From NCBI GenBank assembly GCA_965153355.1, contig OZ231126.1:66526001-66590000 (forward strand): 64,000 bases of DNA, given 5' to 3'. Source of the DNA: Flaccisagitta enflata. Lineage: Eukaryota > Chaetognatha > Sagittoidea > Aphragmophora. Made by a program: the position numbers and the translations under genes. Of this stretch, positions 1-11,567 are shown piece by piece; the first letter of the stretch is position 1, and each line of letters starts with the position of its first letter. The notes beneath the pieces were generated by a model that was not told the DNA's origin, did no database searches, and saw only the letters and a list, made by a program, of their open reading frames with translations.

Positions 1-123
1 CAGTTGCGGACGGGTGGGCAGGAGCGGAAATGCGCATTTTTCCACTTTTTGACTCGTGCTTACGGACTAACGGACCGACGGACGGACGGACAAAGCCTCT
101 TATAGAGTTGCGTGTCCGGAGCT

Positions 124-127
<4 letters not shown>
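1..127 (-). mobile_element. Helitron-like (HINE/pearl-type) element, cut by window start
   Basis: Read on the minus strand it starts with TTTTTAGCTCC..GCAACTCTATAAGAGGC (a hairpin followed by a palindrome), then a GTCC/GTCY tetranucleotide run, then the unit ending GTCCGCAACTG. The terminal 3' hairpin lies outside the window. Same subfamily as 5227-5406. Confidence 0.6.
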
Positions 128-337
<210 letters not shown>

Positions 338-528
338 TAAAGAAAAAGAAGAGGAAAGAGTCCAAATCACATCACTTGACATCGTGAGGCACATGACAAT
401 GAGGAGCATCGACCAAACTGCATGAAGATTTTAGCTGTGGCCGATTTAGGAATTGGTCAACTCCTTGCATTTTGATCTCACTTTTCGACGGTTGCATTTT
501 GACAAGTAATTTTATGTCCAAGAGAGAA

Positions 529-1146
529 GGCGTGTTTCTAGTGACGACCAAAAACGCGTTTGTTCCCGTTGAACGCGTTTTCAGCGTGAACATATATGCA
601 AGAATTTCAACTGTCCCATGAGGGAGTGAGCGAAGTGAATGAGCGAGCCCGTGAACAAAGCGAGCAAGCCAAGCAAGCAAGCAAAGTGCGCAAGCAAAGC
701 GAGTGCAGCGAAGTGGAGTGCTACCGAGCCAGTAAGCAGGGTAAGCAGTGCGAGCAAACAAACACAGCGAGCGACTGAGAGGCCTGTAAATGGGAATATG
801 GGCAAGGACCGGATGTCATTTACTGAGTCACATGCACATGCTAGTGATGCGCTGCGCAGCTGCCTCAAACCAAAATTTAGGGGGCGTTTCTAGTCAAAGA
901 CGATCGCGTTTTGAATGGGTCACTCGGTCGCTTGCTACATTCGTTCGCTCGCATCGCTCGCATCGCTCACTCCGCTCACTCGCTCCGCAGCGCTCCGCTT
1001 TGCTATGCTTGCTTGCTCCATTCACGGGCTTGCTCACTCACTTCACTCACTCCCTCGTGGGACAGTTGAAATTCTTGAATATGTGTTCATGCTGTAAATG
1101 CATTCAATGGGAAAAAACGCGTTTTTCATCTTCACTAGAAACACGC
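529..1146. mobile_element. Foldback/TIR element with GGCGTGTTTCTAGTGA ends
   Basis: The left arm (529-670) reads GGCGTGTTTCTAGTGACGAC...CAAGAATTTCAACTGTCCCA. The right arm (1009-1146) is its diverged reverse complement, ending in TAGAAACACGCC. The arms are about 130-140 bp. The middle is a run of GAGCGAAGCGAGCAAGC-like units in both orientations, with an extra end-like motif (GGGGGCGTTTCTAGTCAAAG) near 880. There is no coding sequence. The target duplication is not clear. Confidence 0.6.
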
Positions 1147-1149
1147 CCT

Positions 1150-1757
1150 CAGTCACACGCGGGTCGTCAATATGAGCCTCGCGGTTGCACATCATCCACA
1201 GGCCAAAAGTGGAGTCAATCGCACATTAACCAACTTTGCAGTCACGAGCACGTCGGCGAAGTTTCTAGTAGCAATCTGTAGGGGTGCACTGCGTTATTCT
1301 TCGTAATTGCAATAGCCTCAACATCGTTAATTGGCGGGGCTCTCATTCGAGAGCCATACAATTAAATGTAGGAGCGAACGACGACGTGTACTACGAAATT
1401 GCCTTGGTAATGAAGACGATATGATGGATTCAAAGTAATGCAAATCAATCTGTTTGCTCGCATTGCGTCGTTATTTCATTACCATAACTTGCAATGAACC
1501 TGTTCCCGTAGAATTCTTCGATATTCTTTTTAGTAAAATGTCTTCCTTTTGTTATTTTGCCTTGTCCTACGTAACTTTTCAAATCGAAACCGGAAATCAA
1601 ATTCAAAAAGTCAGTCTGCAATATGCAAATTAGTATAAAGCATTCCGATCTCCTTCGCCTTCTTTCGAATTAAGAACCGTCTTGTTGATTGACTGTTTTG
1701 GTTAGATTGATACATAGACAGAGAATTTAACTGGGCAGGGTGCATCTGTTTATCAAA
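1150..1757. other. No gene seen
   Basis: Mixed-composition DNA with short frames only. No splice-bounded frame, RNA gene or clear repeat was recognised. Confidence 0.5.
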
Positions 1758-2468
1758 CAAGCCCGTATACACGGCTACCCTAGTCGCGTGCGGGTGGGCA
1801 GGAGCAGTGCTGGAGAGGGTCACTAGAGCATCTGGGCAGGAGCCGTATGCTCAGAAAGCTCAAAAACGCCGAGAAAGTGATAGTTGCAAAAGCGTTAGAT
1901 GGTCAGCGGTTGTCGTGCCCTGCTTAAGTAGGTTGTGGTTGAAGTTGAGGGGGGAGCAGGGCAGCGGCCCCGAAGGGGTCGATGACCTATGCTTTCACAC
2001 ATAGGGGGAATTTTCTCCTCCTCCTTCTCATTCTTCTTCTCCTCCTCCGCACCCCCACCCCCCCTCCCCCCAGTCTCCAGGCCCATATCCCAGCCTTGAG
2101 GCCCAAATCCCAGTCTTGAGGCCCAAATCCCTTGAGGCTGGAATTTGAGCCTTGGGGTTGGGATTTGGGCCTTGAGAGTGGGATTTAGGCCTCAAGACTG
2201 GGATTTCGGCCTCGATGCTGGGATATGGACCTTGAGGCTGAGATATGGGTCTGGAGGCTGGGGGGAGGGGGGGTACAAAGGAGAAGAAGAAGGAGGAGGA
2301 GAAAATTCCCCATATGTGTGAAAGCATACGTTATCGACTCCTTTGGGGCCGCTGCTCAAAAAGGGGACCGACCAACGGACCGACCAACCAACCGACCAAC
2401 CGACCAACCAACCGACCGACCGACGGACCAAAATAGCGGGGTGTAGAGTTGCGTAGCACGTGACTAAA
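1758..2468 (-). mobile_element. Helitron-like element carrying a nested foldback element
   Basis: On the plus strand it runs from CAAGCCCGTATACACGGC (the 3' terminal hairpin in inverse) and TAGTCGCGTGCGGGTGGGCAG, through a GACC/AACC tetranucleotide run (2366-2428), to GTGTAGAGTTGCGTAGCACG followed by TGACTAAAAA. The related element at 4710-4896 has the same order but goes straight from AAAAAGT to AAAAAGGGGACCGACC. So the 1880-2360 block here was inserted into an older element. Confidence 0.6.
1959..2357. mobile_element. Foldback element, CTATGCTTTCACACATA-type TIR
   Basis: The left end GGGCAGCGGCCCCGAAGGGG then CGATGACCTATGCTTTCAC is repeated inverted at 2306-2357. The interior is a pyrimidine run, then about 21-bp units (GGCCCAAATCCCAGCCTTGA) that switch to the reverse complement near 2135. 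The whole element can fold back. No coding capacity. Confidence 0.75.
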
Positions 2469-2962
2469 AAACGGTAAGACGGTTTGACTATTCAGTCTAT
2501 TCACCTTGACCAACCATGTTGTATTCTTACTGTTTTTGTTTGTTTTTTGTTTTTTGTTTGTTTTTTTTCAAATAGCTTTAATATCTCTAAGATGGGTTAT
2601 TGGCTTATTTGCTATACATTCATTTCATCTCATTTCGCCACCTGTTCCCTTCAGTAATCATCATTACTACCCAATGGAATGTGCTCTCTCTCTCTCTCGT
2701 AATTGACAGCTCTTGTCGTTAACCGTTTGTTACTGTGACAAGTTTCTGCGTAAGTCTGAGTCGTCAATTTTATCTTCATTGTCTTTCTTATCAGTTGCAT
2801 CGTGTTCTATGAAAGGGTTTCGTTTCCCATCGCATCGCCCATGTCTGTCGCTCATTTTCCATTATTGTGTCTGTCTCTCTATTTGTCAGTATATCTTTCT
2901 GTTCGCAAGCCTGTTCGTCTATCTGACTGTCTATCTGTCAATCTCTCTCTCTTGCTCTTTAT

Positions 2963-3440
2963 TTCTTACATCACTTTTAGATCGGACTGTCGCAAAAAAA
3001 AAAAACCTGTATTTCTACGAAACTATACATTGTAATTAGTTTTTTCTTTTTTCCCCTGATAGATGTTTTGATTAAGTTTTGTTTCATAAATTGAATGTCC
3101 CACTGACGTAAAAATTTTTAAGCCTCCTACTAACATTGAATGAATATTGCATGTTTCACATTGAAGGATTTCTCCCAACAGCTTTTTGCTTACTTTATTT
3201 CATGAAGTTGTTATTACTTCACAAATTGAGCTGAAATGCTTGGATTGGTCTAGATTTTGAGAGAATTTAATGTAGATTATGATGCAATCAAAAAATGTTT
3301 TCACTAACTTCAATTTTGTACAATTTTGTACAATTTTCAGACAATTTTCCAGGAATTATCCAAAATCTTGAAGTTTCTGCAGTGATTTGGGGTAAAAATC
3401 AATCATTACTGCATCAAATAAGGCAAATCTTTTAGAATCT
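2963..3440. mobile_element. Truncated copy of the CACCGCTTTCAGATC MITE family
   Basis: From CACTTTTAGATCGGACTGTCG onward it matches the 5' half of the complete element at 14511-15258. Shared stretches include GATTAAGTTTTG, AAGCCTCCTACT, GAATATTGCATGTTTCACAT and TGAGCTGAAATGCT. The 3' half is missing. The copy B counterpart is split at 29750-31030. Confidence 0.6.
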
Positions 3441-3789
3441 TTTAAAAGCATCTGCCATCACCACTGTTTTCTTCACTTTCGTCATTGCCATTTGCCACAC
3501 TAATGGCACATTGAAGGGGTTACGTTTGTAGCGCGTGTATTATATATTTTAATTCCGCTTTTCTCATAATGGCTGCTAAATGCTGTAATAAACATTGGCT
3601 GTCAAATCCGTTTGCTTCTGTTTGCATTTGTCAAGTGTGTCTCAAAGTAACGCCGCCGTCGCCTTCGCCTTCACTTTCGCCTTCGTCTTCGCGCGTCTCT
3701 CCCGTCAATTGTTGATAAATTCAAATTCTCGTCATGCAAATCAGCGACTGTCATTTCCTGTCTCATTTCCTGTCACTTCCTTTTATTTC

Positions 3790-3958
3790 CTGTCCTAGCC
3801 TGTCACTGCCTGTCACTGCGTGTCACTGCCTGTCACTGCGTGTCACTGCGTGTCACTGCCTGTCACTGCCTGTCACTGCCTGTCACTGCCTGTCACTGCC
3901 TGTCACTGCCTGTCACTGCCTGTCACTGCCTGTCACTGCCTGTCACTGCCTGTCATTT
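3790..3958. repeat. 10-bp minisatellite (CCTGTCACTG)n
   Basis: About 16 units of CCTGTCACTG, with CGTGTCACTG variants at the 5' side. Copy B has the same array at 34928-35096 with a different distribution of variants. Confidence 0.95.
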
Positions 3959-4709
3959 CTTGTCAGAGCCTGTCTCCGCCTGTCCTTCCCTGTGATTTTC
4001 TGTCATTTCCTGCCATCACCCATCATTGCTTGTTGCTATTGCCCGTATTTCTTTTGAGTCACAAAGGCTAGTGACAGTGGGCTCGCGAAATGACAGCAAT
4101 TTAATCAATAGTTAAACGTCGGAAACTTTCACTTGCGCGTGATCATTCACGAGTATGGGCGTGTGTATCGTTAATATTGGTTTGCAACTGTTTGCATCTT
4201 GAGTTCTTGACATGTCTGATCGTAACGACTTCCTCGCATTTTCAGTCGCTTGCTAAGCGACTCTATCTAAGAGTAGGAACTTATGAAGTTCAGTTTGTGG
4301 GCTGAACCAAGGAGGAAAAAAGTTGACTGATTTTTTCAACAAGCCAAATGAGTATAATAATATAAAGAAAAATGAATATTTAATACTTTTTCGCAACTGG
4401 TATCACCTTGGATCAGTCAAAAGAGTAAGAACGTCTCTTTTTTTCAATGAAAAAAAAATCAATTTTCATTAAGTAAAGATATATGCAATAAAAAATGCTC
4501 TCACGCTTGCAAAAAGGCCTGTTCGCTGCTGTTCGTCACACGACTTATAGTTTCGACAACGCTGATTTCAAATCTACTTTCGGATTTTATCTAAATTCAT
4601 CCTGAGTAACGCTATAGTCATTGGAAGACGCAGTCTCCTTTGTTAAGACTTAAAAAACATTAGCTAGAAACTTCTGCACGGCAGTTTGTGGAGTGATGAG
4701 GAGAAAAAA

Positions 4710-4896
4710 CAAGGTCGGATACACGGCTACCCCAGTCACACGCTGGTGGGCAGGAGCAGTACTGGAGATGGTCATCAGAGCATTTGGGCAGGAGCAGTAG
4801 GCTCAAAAAGCTCAAACGCTGAAAAAGTAAAAAGGGGACCGACCAACCAAGGGACCGACAATGCGGGGTGAAGAGTCGTGTAGCACGCAACTAAAA
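4710..4896 (-). mobile_element. Helitron-like element, short form
   Basis: Plus strand: AAGGTCGGATACACGGCTAC at the 3' terminus, GGTGGGCAGGAGCAGTACTG, then AAAAAGGGGACCGACCAACC, GCGGGGTGAAGAGTCGTGTA and GCACGCAACTAAAAA at the 5' hairpin. It lacks the foldback insert seen in the 1758-2468 element. Confidence 0.6.
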
Positions 4897-5226
4897 AGTT
4901 GAATGTTTTTTTTACCAAGCAAAGTGAATATGAAAATATGATTAAAGAATGATAGATCAATCATTTTGCTTGTCTGGTATTACGTAGAAAGGGCCCCTAG
5001 AGTCAGAGAGTCATTTTTTAGTGAGTGAAAATAACTGAGGTTTAGAGAAATGAGACTTGCTGTGAAATAAGATGCTTTTACGCTTGTAAAAAGGCCTGTA
5101 TGGCGCTGTACCGTACTCAAAAGTACATATAGTTTCGACCATGCTGATTTTAAATCTAGTTTAATTTCTATTCTGATTTCATTCGAGGCAACGCGATCAT
5201 AATAAATAGACAAAGCATCTCTTAAC

Positions 5227-5406
5227 AAGGCCGGATACACGGCCATTCCAGTTGCGGACAAAGGCAGGGGCGGATATGCGCGTTTTCCCACTTTTTGACT
5301 CGTGCTGATGGACCGTCGGACGGACGGACAGAAGGATGGACGGATGGATGGACAGACGGATGGACGGCTCAAGCCTCTTATAGAGTTGCGTGTCCGCAAC
5401 TAAAAA
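5227..5406 (-). mobile_element. Helitron-like element, compact complete copy
   Basis: Only about 180 bp. It contains the terminal hairpin AAGGCCGGATACACGGCC, the 3' arm CAGTTGCGGAC, an ACGG/ATGG microsatellite (5313-5367), the palindrome CCTCTTATAGAG and the 5' hairpin GTTGCGTGTCCGCAAC followed by TAAAAA. It shows the whole family architecture in one place. Confidence 0.7.
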
Positions 5407-5436
5407 GTGCTAACCAAAACAGCATCATGGAACTTG

Positions 5437-5895
5437 CGCCTAAAACGCAAGTAAACAGTACAGACAAAAGTGAAACACAAGAAGTTAACCCCCAAAAAAC
5501 TGTAGCAGCACCCCCCCCCTACAGCCTCAACTGCTGAATGAAGATAGGTATCTAAGATAGGGAATGACAGCTTACATCAATACAATTAGCTTCATCAGAG
5601 CGATTTTGGAAATACATTCCCAGTCTAGAGTTACAGCTTAAAAACTAGTTAAAAATGATATTTTTCTAATTTTGTTAAAACTATAATCTTTTGCTGTTTT
5701 TTTTTTAGCAATAACCCTAGATTAGGATTGAAATTTTAAAATCGCTCTGATGAGGCTGATTGTATTTATAAGCTTTTATTCCCCAGTATATCTCTTTTCA
5801 TTCAGCGGTAAGGCTGTAGGGGGGGTGCTACAGTTTTTGGAGGGTTAACTTCTTGTATTTCACTTTCGTCTGTACATTGTTTGCGCTTTTCATTG
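5437..5895. mobile_element. Long palindromic MITE
   Basis: The left arm begins AACGCAAGTAAACAGTACAG and includes AGAAGTTAACCCCCAAAAAA and CTGTAGCAGCACCCCCCCCT. The right arm (about 5735-5895) is its reverse complement, ending GTCTGTACATTGTTTGCGCT. Arm length is about 170 bp around a short AT-rich centre. No open frame of note. Confidence 0.7.
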
Positions 5896-5913
5896 TCTCC
5901 GATTTTAGATTTT

Positions 5914-6110
5914 CAGTCTCGTGCATGCGACCCTATAACCCGCAATATCGGTCAGTCGGTCGGTAACACTGCTTTTTTGGCGATTACGGGCGTTTTGTGC
6001 ATCACTGCTCCTGCCAAAATGCTTGGTTTGCCTTTTTAATTGCTTGCACTTGACTCTGACCCGCTCTGTCCATCTGTCTGTCTGCTGGTCCGTCGGTCCA
6101 TAACGCCTAG
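5914..6110 (+). mobile_element. Helitron-like 5' ends, diverged
   Basis: Two eroded 5' ends. TTTTCAGTCTCGTGCATGCG then GACCCTATAACCCGC and GTCAGTCGGTCGG is at 5912-5966. GCTCTGTCCATCTGTCTGTC then TGGTCCGTCGGTCCATAACG is at 6063-6106. The 3' parts were not found. Confidence 0.45.
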
Positions 6111-6430
6111 CTTTTTTTGCTGTTTGACGTCATTTTTAGTCATTTTAAGTCATTTAAAGTTATTTCAAGTCAGTTTACATTTAGTCTCTTGGTCTTTTTG
6201 TCTTTTAGACTTATTGTCTTTTGTCAATGGAGATTCCATGAATTTTACTCACTGGATGATCTCAAAAATTTATTTACAGTTCGTGCCTTTCTTTTACATT
6301 CAATGCAATGGCGCAATTTATTTTTACAAAATTGTTTGAATAGACAATTGACTTACATCTTTTGTTCAGTTTTTATTTTTTCGTGGACTCTATAACGACT
6401 ATGCACCTCTGTCTGTCAATCGTCCATCCG

Positions 6431-6653
6431 TTTTTAGTAGCAGAAATGCAATTCTATAACAGGCCTTGTCCATCCATTGGTCCGTCGGTTCGTCCTTCCG
6501 TCGGTAACGCAGTCGAAAAGTGGAAAAACGAGCATTCTAGATGTTTTTTTGGTTATGTGCGTTGGTTAGGGGGGGCATGGGTTGTGGATGGGGGTTGGAT
6601 GCCCCTGCCCACCCATACGCAACAATATTGTGACCCCTTATCACTTGTTCTAT
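6431..6653 (+). mobile_element. Helitron-like element, GTGAC-hairpin subfamily
   Basis: TTTTTAGTAGCAGAAATGCA is the 5' hairpin, followed by TTCTATAACAGGCCTTGTCC and a GTCC/GTCG run. The 3' part is GGATGCCCCTGCCCACCCAT, ACGCAAC, then the hairpin GTGACCCCTTATCACTTGTT. It matches 60551-60755 unit for unit. Confidence 0.6.
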
Positions 6654-6657
6654 TGAT

Positions 6658-6792
<135 letters not shown>

Positions 6793-7730
6793 CCGCTGAT
6801 AAGACAACACCCCACCGCTTGCCCCTTCCCACACCCCTCGACGTTGCCATATTGCCACGTTGCCACATTGTTCTAAAAATCCCAATCACTTTGCAGTTTT
6901 GAGAATGATTATCGGATCGTCATCCCTTTCACTATTGTGGTGATATACGGCTTAAGTGACTTTTTGTGGTAAAGTATTAGGTTGGTGATGTGACAAGTTC
7001 ATTCTAAACAGATACCCTGCAAGTTCCAAGTCGAATTTTCATCGCTTTGCGGATTTCATTTGGTTAGAAAATTATGCCCAAACAGGTGACAGACTCGCGA
7101 GAACGGCGCCAGAGGCAACATAGCGCAAAATATGTTAGAAAAATAGTTTAAATATGTATTATGGGGTGTCAATCAAAAGCCCTTGATATTCTGCATCGAT
7201 TGATACCAATGATTGCGGTTTTGGAGAAAAAAAGATTTTCATCATACTTCCCTACTAAGAGGGTGTGTCCCTACGTAGGAAGATAGGTAACAAGAAATCG
7301 CCTTAAATAGCGATTTTTGAGCGTCACGGCCCCTGCCTAGCCACGTTGCAGTCCCCGCCCACCAACAAACTACCACTGCCCAACCGCATAACTGCCCCTG
7401 CCCACCCCCGTAACTACATATTTGCCGTTTATTTTCTTCTTATGTAGAACATTATGTACTATTTTATTGTGCAACGGTGCAACATACTGCGTATCACCTT
7501 TTCTCGTGGTAATTTTTTGTTTGTCACTCAATTTTTTCAGATGACAAGGTATTTTGAGCCAAATCTACGAAGACTACAGTGCACTACTAGTTCAATCTAC
7601 TTCAAACTGATTTAATGCTCCATCTTAATTGATAAAAAGACTACGGCGACACTTGGCCTTAACATCTTCTACAGGCTCTAAGAAAGCAGAATTAACCGAA
7701 ATTCGCATGTTTTGAATTGTGAGCACTGGA

Positions 7731-8171
<441 letters not shown>

Positions 8172-8199
8172 TATATTCCTTTTGGCCACTATCTTCCTA

Positions 8200-8583
8200 G
8201 ATTCCCGATGCCTGCAGATGGCCCTCAGCACCTGCTTTCCACCTCCCTCTCGACTCCCCCGCATCTGCTCGTCGACCGATCTCGTTTGCTGCATCATCCT
8301 CAGCATCATCTTCAGCATCATCAGAATGCGATTTCAACCGCAGCAGCCTCATCATCATCATCATCATCATCATCCTTGACAACCATCGAGGAAGTCGTTT
8401 CTCCATCAGGTCCCAACTCCGCTGTAGTTTGGGCCGAGCCAAAGGTGGGTCGTCATCACCATCAGAGCCACCAACAGCAACAGCAGCAGCAACAGCAAGA
8501 GGAATGTCGCCATTTGCAACAGCATCCAGACCACGAGTTACAACAACAGCAACAACACCTCGCCCATTACGCGCGATATTATG
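8200..8583 (+). CDS. Candidate exon, His/Gln/Ser-rich protein of unknown family (copy A)
   Basis: An open frame runs from about ATG 8208 to a donor-like TATTATG|GTAATT at 8584. An acceptor-like CTATCTTCCTAG lies just upstream at 8188-8199. The peptide starts MPADGPQHLLSTSLSTPPHL and later has SSS, HHH and QQQ runs, then HLAHYARYYG. Comparison with copy B (36985-37300) is the real support. Indels are whole codons: an 18-codon segment (8444-8497) and serine/alanine run changes. I count about six synonymous changes (ATT/ATC, ACC/ACT, TCA/TCG, GAG/GAA twice, AAG/AAA) against four replacements. I do not recognise the protein. It could be an N-terminal, low-complexity exon of the gene whose RRKQ exon lies 0.8 kb downstream, but that link is inferred. 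The start at 8208 is simply the first ATG; the frame may be entered by splicing. Confidence 0.5.
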
Positions 8584-8690
8584 GTAATTGTTCATTTGTA
8601 ACCCACGAAGATTTTCCATAAGTTTTTTTCTCAGAATCCTGACCCCTAAATAAGATTATTTACTGATTCATTCCTTTTATTTGCCATTTT

Positions 8691-8725
8691 CAGATTCATC
8701 TTCCGATAATTTACAATCATTCCCC
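8691..8725 (+). other. Possible continuation exon after a TTTTCAG acceptor
   Basis: TTGCCATTTTCAG ends at 8690. A phase-1 junction from the 8583 donor would give Asp, then SSSDNLQSFPLT, before the frame runs into the (CA)n tract. The phase matches in both copies. In copy B the same frame meets a TGA shortly after the CA repeat, so the exon must end early there or the reading is not used. Confidence 0.3.
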
Positions 8726-8925
<200 letters not shown>

Positions 8926-8995
8926 CACACCTTTCTTTATTCTCCTAAACGCAGACACACTGATAAACAATGGACAATCAGATCAGAGATTGAAA

Positions 8996-9183
8996 TCCTC
9001 CTCCTCCTCCTCCTCCGTTTCTTCTTCCTCGTACAACGTCTCTCCTTCTTTCTCTTTTACCTCCTCCTCCTCCTCCTCCTCCTCCTCCTCATCCTCCACC
9101 CGTCCAACGGAACTTCCGTCGCCACCACTTCTTCCAGCTCCAATACCTCCTCCGTCGTCTCGCGCTCTTCCTCCTCCTCCTCC

Positions 9184-9226
<43 letters not shown>

Positions 9227-9340
9227 AATCCCTTTCCTTCTTCTCTTCATCATCCTCTCTCCCTTCCTCATCATCCTCTCTCTCCTCCTCCTCTCCCTCC
9301 TCCTCCTCCTTGCGCCTCGCCTCGACTTCCGGTGCGTCCC
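8996..9340. repeat. Pyrimidine-rich CTC/TCA-repeat leader upstream of the RRKQ exon
   Basis: (CTC)n, (CATCAT)n and CTCTCC runs. The frame is open and in phase with the ATG at 9362, but the sequence is almost pure pyrimidine and low-complexity, so a 5' leader or UTR is more likely than protein. Copy B (37618-37945) differs mainly in CAT copy number. Confidence 0.7.
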
Positions 9341-9361
9341 CACGCGGCCGTCACTGGCGCC

Positions 9362-9401
9362 ATGCCGCGTCGCAAACAGGACGACCCCAGACGATGCGAC
9401 A
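9362..9401 (+). CDS. First coding exon of a Teashirt/SALL-type zinc-finger repressor (copy A)
   Basis: The 40-nt exon encodes MPRRKQDDPRRCD plus one base, ending at A|GTAAGT (donor at 9402). The ATG context is GGCGCCATG, a good Kozak match. An N-terminal M-[SP]-RRKQ-x-x-P motif is the known NuRD (RBBP4/7)-binding start of SALL, BCL11, FOG, ZNF423/521 and TSHZ proteins. The P at position 2 and PRR at 9-11 look most like Teashirt (TSHZ), whose first coding exon is also about this short. Seen: motif, Kozak and donor, unchanged in copy B. Known: family role in transcriptional repression. Inferred: membership, because no zinc finger is visible in the window. The rest of the gene should lie across a long intron or outside. 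Confidence 0.6.
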
Positions 9402-9502
9402 GTAAGTCTATTCATTTCTCTATTCCTTGTTTACATCATCCCAACTTCTCTCTTTCGCCGTTGAACTGATGAGCAGCGTGTTGTGAGAGATGTTGTGAAG
9501 AG

Positions 9503-9845
<343 letters not shown>

Positions 9846-9880
9846 ATGTAACCATGATAGCTAGCAGTGTTTGGCAGTGT

Positions 9881-10102
<222 letters not shown>

Positions 10103-10318
10103 AAGTGGTTTTTTTTTTGGTTATTACAGACGTGTTTTTTGCTAAAGACAAATGATGATGATTTTGAGATAGATTCGCTGTCAAGATGAGAGTGGCGTGG
10201 CTGTAATGAAGCCCGTCTCTTTATAACGGTTGGCTATATTCATAGATATTCATGTATGCAATTGACGTGGCCATGGGATCTACATTCTGGGTATGGATGT
10301 AAAGAAATAAAAAGTATA

Positions 10319-10919
10319 CAGTGGGGTTCGTGGAATAACAGCCTAAACTGGAGGAAGGTATTTAAGTGTCTTAATTTCATTTGACAAACTTGATATTTGA
10401 AATATAAGTTGTTCACTCAATGTTTTGTCCCTGAGTTTTTCGGTTGCTATGGAAACCAAAATTATTTTTTCAAACATTTATAACCACTAAAATATCAATA
10501 TTTTAAGAAATTTTGTCATTGTTCAAAATTAAATTTGCTACAACTTTCCCACAGTATGTTCTGTAAGAATATTGCTCGTTTGGCCGTTGCTAGGGGGCAT
10601 CACACCTAGCAACCGCTGAATGATGCTCCCTAGCAACGGCTAAACGAGCAATATTCTTACAGGACATACTGTGGGAAAGTTGTAGCAAATTTAATTCTTA
10701 GCAATGTTCCCTGAAAATATTTGTCAAAATGTTGATATTCTAATCATTATAAATGATCAAAAAAATAATTTTGGTTTCCATAGCAACCGAAAAACTCAGG
10801 GACAAAAGCATCAAGTGAACAACTTATATTTCAAATATTAAGTTTATCAAATGAAATTAAGACACTTAAAAGTTAAATACCTTCCTCCAGTTTAGGCTGT
10901 TATTCCACGAACCCCACTG
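10319..10919. mobile_element. Palindromic Tc1/mariner-type MITE, absent from copy B
   Basis: 601 bp between TA dinucleotides (10317-10318 and 10920-10921). The ends are CAGTGGGGTTCGTGGAATAA and its perfect inverse. Both halves are near-complete reverse complements, meeting at the centre around AGGGGGCATCACACCTAGCA, so the element is one giant hairpin. Copy B reads AAAAAGTAAAGAAACTCC across the site (38598-38615), an empty site. The CAG end and TA target fit a Tc1/mariner MITE. Confidence 0.85.
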
Positions 10920-11199
10920 TAGAAACTCCAAGTTATCCATGTCGGCGATAAACCTCTTTTTGCATATCGCAGTCTTTAAATAAGTGTACCATCGTTATGG
11001 AGATAATTTGAATTACAATCAATTTGAGTTAAGATAAATGCAAGATCAAATTATCTTTTGCGATAATTGAAATAAGAAAACCTTTTGCCAAGTCAAATAT
11101 ATCGACATCGTTTTGCATAATTCATATTATCTAGCCACAAATGAAATTCATATGGTTAAAGGAGTCACAGACAAACACAACTTACGTGAAACATGTCGC

Positions 11200-11307
11200 T
11201 CATTTTCTCTTTCTTGACAACGGACAGTAGAACTCCTGAGACTCCAGGACCGACACCAGTGTATCAGAGCCTGGGTAGCGCCCTGAATCTAAGTCCTTGC
11301 CCAAAGG
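11200..11307 (-). CDS. Candidate terminal exon of a small antisense gene (copy A)
   Basis: On the minus strand an acceptor GTGATTTAG (exon start 11307) opens a phase-0 frame beginning PLGKDLDSGRYPGSDTLVSV and ending SRKRK then TGA (11202-11200). The 35 residues have ordinary composition, unlike the surrounding repeats. The phase agrees with the exon at 11568-11654 across a 260-bp intron. Copy B keeps the acceptor and several silent differences (TTG/TTA, GGC/GGT, TTA/TTG, TCG/TCC) but has a one-base length change after SVL, so its frame is altered. Family not recognised; a domesticated or dead element fragment is possible. Confidence 0.35.
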   Translation of the reverse strand, partial: PLGKDLDSGRYPGSDTLVSVLESQEFYCPLSRKRK

Positions 11308-11567
11308 CTAAATCACGCTCACGTTTAAATTAAAAATAATCACGCTGTACCAAATTCATTTTCTCATTGTTCAATCATCCCTTTACGATGTAGAATAGGT
11401 ATGAACTGATTTTTTTTCATAAATAAGTGAAATAAGATAACCTTCAGGAGTAAGGGCTAATATCAAAATTTATCCAAGCGGATTTAAACTGATTCAGAGA
11501 GGCGGATGATACCGCAAATGACTACAAGGCTTATGGGGTGTTATATCTTTTTAACACTAATCCTCAC

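Noticed and set aside
3790-3958. CRISPR-like regular spacing of short repeats
   Set aside because: 10-bp units are directly adjacent without unique spacers; a eukaryotic minisatellite.
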